Source of the DNA: an uncultured Lachnospiraceae bacterium
Lineage (GTDB): Bacteria; Bacillota_A; Clostridia; Lachnospirales; Lachnospiraceae
DNA: 8,825 bases
Direction: 5' to 3'
NCBI GenBank assembly: GCA_902795715.1
Contig: CADBME010000017.1
Location: 1 to 8,825, forward strand
The position numbers were made by a program, and so were the translations under genes. This document shows, one piece after another, positions 6,444-8,825 of the stretch (positions within the stretch are counted from its first letter, which is position 1; the number at the start of each line of letters is the position of its first letter). Under the pieces are notes generated by a model, which was not told the DNA's origin, did not search any database, and was given only the letters and a program-made list of their open reading frames with translations.

Positions 6444-7202
6444 TCATCTCATCAGCCTGCAGCGCTTCATGATATTTTCAGTCCAATAGTAAGTAAGAAG
6501 CAAAACCAGCAGTAGAATAGTCATAAGGACACGCCCGGGAATCGTGTCATACAAGGCTGTCGTATAGGAGGAGCCGGTGAGATTCAGATAAAGCAGCATG
6601 ATCAGGGGCATCAGGAGCATGATATTTTTTTCAAACTGAATCCCGCTGAGACAGACCTGGATTTCATCTTCGGCTTCCATCCGGGTCTGAAGATGGGCTG
6701 AAGTATTCTTAAGAATCTCCACCATGTTTCCCCCGGTATTCCTGGCAATCTCCAAAACAGCCGAAAACTCATAGATGTCTTCGACCTTTGTTTCCCTGGC
6801 AAAATAAAAAAAGAGTTCTTCCACTCTGATATTTAATTCGATTCCCCGGCAGATCTCATCAAGGCAGAACAGGATGGGATGTCTTCCCTGTCCGTAAAAG
6901 TCTTTTAATTCAAGTAAAGCTGTTTTACAGGCATTCTCCAGAGAAAAGCCTGCCTGCATGGACGTGGTCAGGGACCGCAGCATTTCACGAAAGCCGTCCA
7001 GGTATTGCTTTCTTTTCCTTTGTCTCAGCCATTTTTCGGATTCAAGAAACCATGGAACCAGCAAAAGCTGAAGAGGGACCATCCATCTAAGGTCCCTGTA
7101 ACAAAGCCAGGACAGAAAGAGAAGCAGTGTCTCACCTGTCATCAGGATAATTCCGCTTATTTTCCAGCCTTCTGAAGGCCTCCATCGCTTTTTCATAGTC
7201 AT
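6444..7202 (-). CDS. tadB: TadB-type inner-membrane platform protein
   Basis: This 252-residue protein is a type II secretion F family member, one of the two membrane platform proteins that work with the TadA ATPase. It has two hydrophobic segments near the N-terminus (about 14-33 and 39-53) and a cytoplasmic helical F domain (about 66-190). That domain carries the recognisable LTTSMQAGFSLENA (78-91), NTGGNMVEIL (155-164) and MEAEDEIQVCLSG (175-187) blocks. Two C-terminal membrane segments follow (about 194-212 and 222-240). The length is somewhat short for TadB but complete. The ATG at 7202 is chosen because AGAGGGG lies 7 bases upstream; a TTG one codon earlier is too close to it. This start overlaps tadA by 71 bases, which is long for such clusters. 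A later ATG at 7142 would reduce the overlap to 11 bases but would clip the first membrane segment and has no ribosome site. Confidence 0.88.
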   Translation of the reverse strand: MTMKKRWRPSEGWKISGIILMTGETLLLFLSWLCYRDLRWMVPLQLLLVPWFLESEKWLRQRKRKQYLDGFREMLRSLTTSMQAGFSLENACKTALLELKDFYGQGRHPILFCLDEICRGIELNIRVEELFFYFARETKVEDIYEFSAVLEIARNTGGNMVEILKNTSAHLQTRMEAEDEIQVCLSGIQFEKNIMLLMPLIMLLYLNLTGSSYTTALYDTIPGRVLMTILLLVLLLTYYWTENIMKRCRLMR

Positions 7203-8415
7203 CAAGTATCCCCTCTGATTTCAACTTTCCTTTATGGAAAAGGCTTCCGACAGACCGCAGTCTCTTACTACCACTTTTCTTTTCTTTCATCTCCAGCTCA
7301 TCTCTTTTAAAAAGAGAATTAAAGATGTAGGAATCATCCGTGAAACCGCTTAATTCGACGATCTCCATCAATCTCCTTTTCCCGTCCGCTTCCCGGGCCA
7401 GATGGATCAGAATGTCGATGGCAGAGGCAATCAGCCCCTGCACAGCACGAAGCGGCATATCGACTCCCATCAGAACCATGGTTTCCAGCCGCCTGACGGC
7501 ATCCCGGCATGAATTAGCATGAATGGTGCTAAAAGACCCGTTATGTCCGGTGGACAGGGCCTGGAGCATAGTCATGGCCTCTGCGCCACGAACCTCGCCG
7601 ACCACCACTCTATCCGGACGCATCCGCAGACTGGAACGTACCAGATCAATCATGGACACCTCGTTCATACCTTCGGAATTAGCTTCCCTGGTCTCAAGGC
7701 GAACCAGATTATCCACATGAAAGAGCTGTAATTCAGCGGAATCTTCTATAGTGATAATTCTTTCTCCAGAGCCGATGTATTCCCCTAGAGCATTCAGCAA
7801 AGAAGATTTGCCGCTGTTGGTGGCCCCTGAAATCAAAATGGAGTACCTTCCCCGAACCAGACAGGAGAGGACCGGAGCCAGCTCCGGGGGGAATTCGCCA
7901 TTGTCTATCAGTTTTTCCATGGTCATGCCCCCTTTCTGGAACTTGCGGATGGTCACAACCGGTCCGCAAAGAGATACCGGCGGGAGCACGATGTGTACCC
8001 GGGAACCATCCGGTAGTCTGCTGTCAGCAACTGGTCTTGATTCATTCACGATTCGGTTGGTTGGAGCCACAATCTGGTCAACCAGCCTCCTCACTTCTTC
8101 CTCACCGGAAAAAGCATCCTCCGTTCGGATGATAACTCCGTTCCTTTCAATAAAAATCTTTTCCGGACCGATTATCATAATTTCCGTTACCCGGTCATCT
8201 CTCAGATATTTCTCAATCAGTCCGAATCGCCGTATGGAATCAAAGGTATCCTGCCTGAGTTCTCCCAGAGAACCAAGAGACTCATATTGTGCTTTCCCCA
8301 GCTGCAAGACGGCCTGGTCAATCTCCCGGTAGACATCCTCATCGGTCATATGGTTCTTTCGTCCAATGCGGTCAAGGACTTCAAGCCGCATCTCTTCTCT
8401 GGAATGTAGATCCAT
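7132..8415 (-). CDS. tadA: TadA/CpaF-type pilus assembly ATPase
   Basis: This 427-residue cytoplasmic hexameric-type secretion ATPase would energise assembly of the pilus. The N-terminal helical region (1-75) and the domain beginning DRVTEIMIIGP (74-84) are typical of CpaF/TadA. The catalytic core has a Walker A loop GATNSGKSS (197-205, Lys203 and Ser204 as nucleotide contacts), an Asp box ITIEDSAE (221-228), a Walker B region DRVVVGEVRG (268-277, Glu274 as the likely catalytic base) and a His box around HNGSFSTIHAN (291-301). Arg132-DSRLPDGSRV fits the family's arginine-rich substrate-side motif. The P-loop is ATN where GTG is more usual, but the key Lys is kept. The last 25 or so residues are a charged extension. 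The ATG at 8415 follows GAGGAG closely. It is the first gene of the cluster and overlaps tadB. Confidence 0.95.
   Translation of the reverse strand: MDLHSREEMRLEVLDRIGRKNHMTDEDVYREIDQAVLQLGKAQYESLGSLGELRQDTFDSIRRFGLIEKYLRDDRVTEIMIIGPEKIFIERNGVIIRTEDAFSGEEEVRRLVDQIVAPTNRIVNESRPVADSRLPDGSRVHIVLPPVSLCGPVVTIRKFQKGGMTMEKLIDNGEFPPELAPVLSCLVRGRYSILISGATNSGKSSLLNALGEYIGSGERIITIEDSAELQLFHVDNLVRLETREANSEGMNEVSMIDLVRSSLRMRPDRVVVGEVRGAEAMTMLQALSTGHNGSFSTIHANSCRDAVRRLETMVLMGVDMPLRAVQGLIASAIDILIHLAREADGKRRLMEIVELSGFTDDSYIFNSLFKRDELEMKEKKSGSKRLRSVGSLFHKGKLKSEGILDDYEKAMEAFRRLENKRNYPDDR
7210..7216 (-). promoter_or_regulatory. Ribosome binding site of tadB, inside tadA
   Basis: The minus strand has AGAGGGG seven bases before the ATG at 7202. 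The site lies within the tadA coding sequence, so the long overlap between the two genes appears real and translation of tadB need not depend on the tadA stop codon. Confidence 0.6.
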
Positions 8416-8424
8416 AAACGCTAT

Positions 8425-8431
8425 CTCCTCA
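8425..8431 (-). promoter_or_regulatory. Ribosome binding site of tadA
   Basis: TGAGGAG on the minus strand lies 9 bases before the ATG at 8415 and supports that start as the true N-terminus. Confidence 0.75.
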
Positions 8432-8465
8432 CAGATGATTATCCTCTTCTGTCATCCCTGGCTAG

Positions 8466-8494
8466 ACATTAGCACATTTTCCATATTTTGTCTA
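8466..8494 (-). promoter_or_regulatory. Predicted promoter of the Tad cluster
   Basis: Reading the minus strand, TAGACA (8489-8494, five of six matches to TTGACA) is followed after 17 bases by TAATGT (8466-8471), preceded by TG and one base as in an extended -10. The -10 hexamer itself is weak (three of six). Transcription would begin near 8459, leaving a leader of about 44 bases before tadA. It is the best match in the gap between the terminator and tadA, which is strongly AT-rich upstream of the -35. A weak core promoter with repeats over it would fit regulated expression. Confidence 0.45.
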
Positions 8495-8512
8495 CTATTA
8501 TTTTCCATATTT
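8476..8512. repeat. 13-base direct repeat over the predicted cluster promoter
   Basis: ATTTTCCATATTT occurs at 8476-8488 and again at 8500-8512, a start-to-start distance of 24 bases. The first copy fills most of the spacer between the predicted -35 and -10 boxes and the second lies just upstream. It could be a pair of sites for a regulator, or simple AT-rich chance similarity, though 13 identical bases twice in about 140 bases is notable. Confidence 0.6.
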
Positions 8513-8554
8513 ATTATATTTTCCCACTATAACCATTTATTCCTATTAAAAATA

Positions 8555-8584
8555 CAAGCTATCGACTCCAATGTCGATAGCTTG
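8555..8584 (-). terminator. Strong intrinsic terminator of the upstream gene
   Basis: CAAGCTATCGAC (8555-8566) and GTCGATAGCTTG (8573-8584) form a perfect 12-base-pair stem with a six-base loop. On the minus strand the stem is followed by TATTTTT, and it lies about 45 bases after the stop of the right-edge gene. On the plus strand a T-rich run also follows, so it may stop transcription in both directions. It separates the right-edge gene from the Tad cluster, which therefore needs its own promoter. Confidence 0.9.
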
Positions 8585-8628
8585 CATTTTTTGTTTTTTA
8601 GCCCTCTATAACATTTTCCTGAAACTTC

Positions 8629-8825
8629 TCACCCTTCCGGAATTTGCTCCGGATAGTACTCCCTTATCTCTCCGCGATAGTCAATTGTGTCACTGGTGAG
8701 GGCCTGTTTCAATCGGCCACACAGGGCATGCTGGCGATCCCTCTCGACAGAATCCAGCAGGAGGATGGAGTCAAAGAGTTCAAAAATTGCCGGATTGGCA
8801 ATCATGCCGTTCCCGATTCCCAGGA
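8629..8825 (-). CDS. C-terminal end of an unidentified protein (partial)
   Basis: The frame is open from the window edge to a TGA at 8629-8631, giving 64 residues. It begins LGIGNGMIANPAIF and ends QIPEG. The first dozen residues recall the phosphate-binding IGRG-x-x-x-NP-x-x-F loop near the end of TIM-barrel tRNA dihydrouridine synthases. However, Asn replaces Arg, and the following 50 residues, which are charged and helical, do not show the usual continuation, so no function is assigned. A strong terminator follows, and the gene appears to belong to a separate transcription unit from the pilus cluster. The reading frame is well supported by its length, its position before the terminator and the lack of another long frame here. 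Its identity is not. Confidence 0.6.
   Translation of the reverse strand, partial: LGIGNGMIANPAIFELFDSILLLDSVERDRQHALCGRLKQALTSDTIDYRGEIREYYPEQIPEG

Noticed and set aside
7751..8332. Open frame of 193 codons on the plus strand, opposite tadA
   Set aside because: tadA is certain from its Walker and His motifs. This frame is its antisense shadow, with no domain or ribosome-site support.
8366..8611. Open frame of 81 codons on the plus strand through the tadA upstream gap
   Set aside because: It runs through the start of tadA, the promoter region and the terminator stem, and its product is low-complexity (Ile, Phe, Ser) as expected from AT-rich noncoding DNA.
8629..8825. Assignment of the right-edge fragment as a tRNA dihydrouridine synthase
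   Set aside because: Only about a dozen residues resemble the IGRG...NP loop, the Arg is missing, and the remaining 50 residues do not continue the family pattern.
1..8825. Mobile element, CRISPR array, defence system or phage origin
   Set aside because: No transposase, integrase, terminal inverted repeats, attachment site, spaced palindromic array or defence-gene motif was seen. The cluster reads as an ordinary chromosomal pilus locus.

Overview
The window looks chromosomal and comes from a low-to-mid GC, Gram-positive Clostridia-type bacterium, most likely of the Lachnospiraceae kind. That placement is an inference. It rests on the combination of a Flp1-like type IVb prepilin, a DUF5702-like pseudopilin protein and a DUF6382-like/FHA protein beside tadA-tadB-tadC genes, on strong AGGAGG-type ribosome binding sites, and on the absence of an outer-membrane secretin. 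No tRNA, rRNA, CRISPR array, transposase or phage gene was seen.

All genes lie on the minus strand, so the window is transcribed from right to left. At the right edge (8629-8825) is the 3' end of an unidentified gene, closed by a strong hairpin terminator (8555-8584). An AT-rich gap of about 210 bases follows, with a plausible promoter (8466-8494) and a 13-nt direct repeat around it. Next comes a tightly packed Tad-type cluster: tadA ATPase (8415-7132), tadB (7202-6444), tadC with a large predicted extracytoplasmic insert (6397-5075), a small Flp1-like prepilin (5050-4841), a DUF5702-like protein (4860-3220), a TadE-like protein with two C-terminal Cys/His motifs (3092-2154), a short TadE-like pseudopilin (2152-1613) and a membrane-anchored FHA protein (1544-111). 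At the left edge a promoter-like sequence and the first 18 codons of another gene (54-1) suggest a new transcription unit.

The genes make sense as one machine. TadA would power assembly from the cytoplasm, TadB and TadC would form the inner-membrane platform, and the Flp1-like protein would be the major pilin. The two TadE-like proteins would be minor pilins, and the DUF5702 protein another surface or tip component. The FHA protein would connect the apparatus to Ser/Thr phosphorylation. The prepilin peptidase and any TadZ/CpaE-like localisation factor are not in the window.

The most unusual points are the insert in TadC with a faint Ig-like pattern, the paired Cys/His modules and extra N-terminal membrane segment of the long TadE-like protein, and a degenerate array with a 19-nt period in the largest gap inside the cluster (about 3104-3198). 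The cluster type itself is a known one. I do not see a clearly new system beyond these variations.
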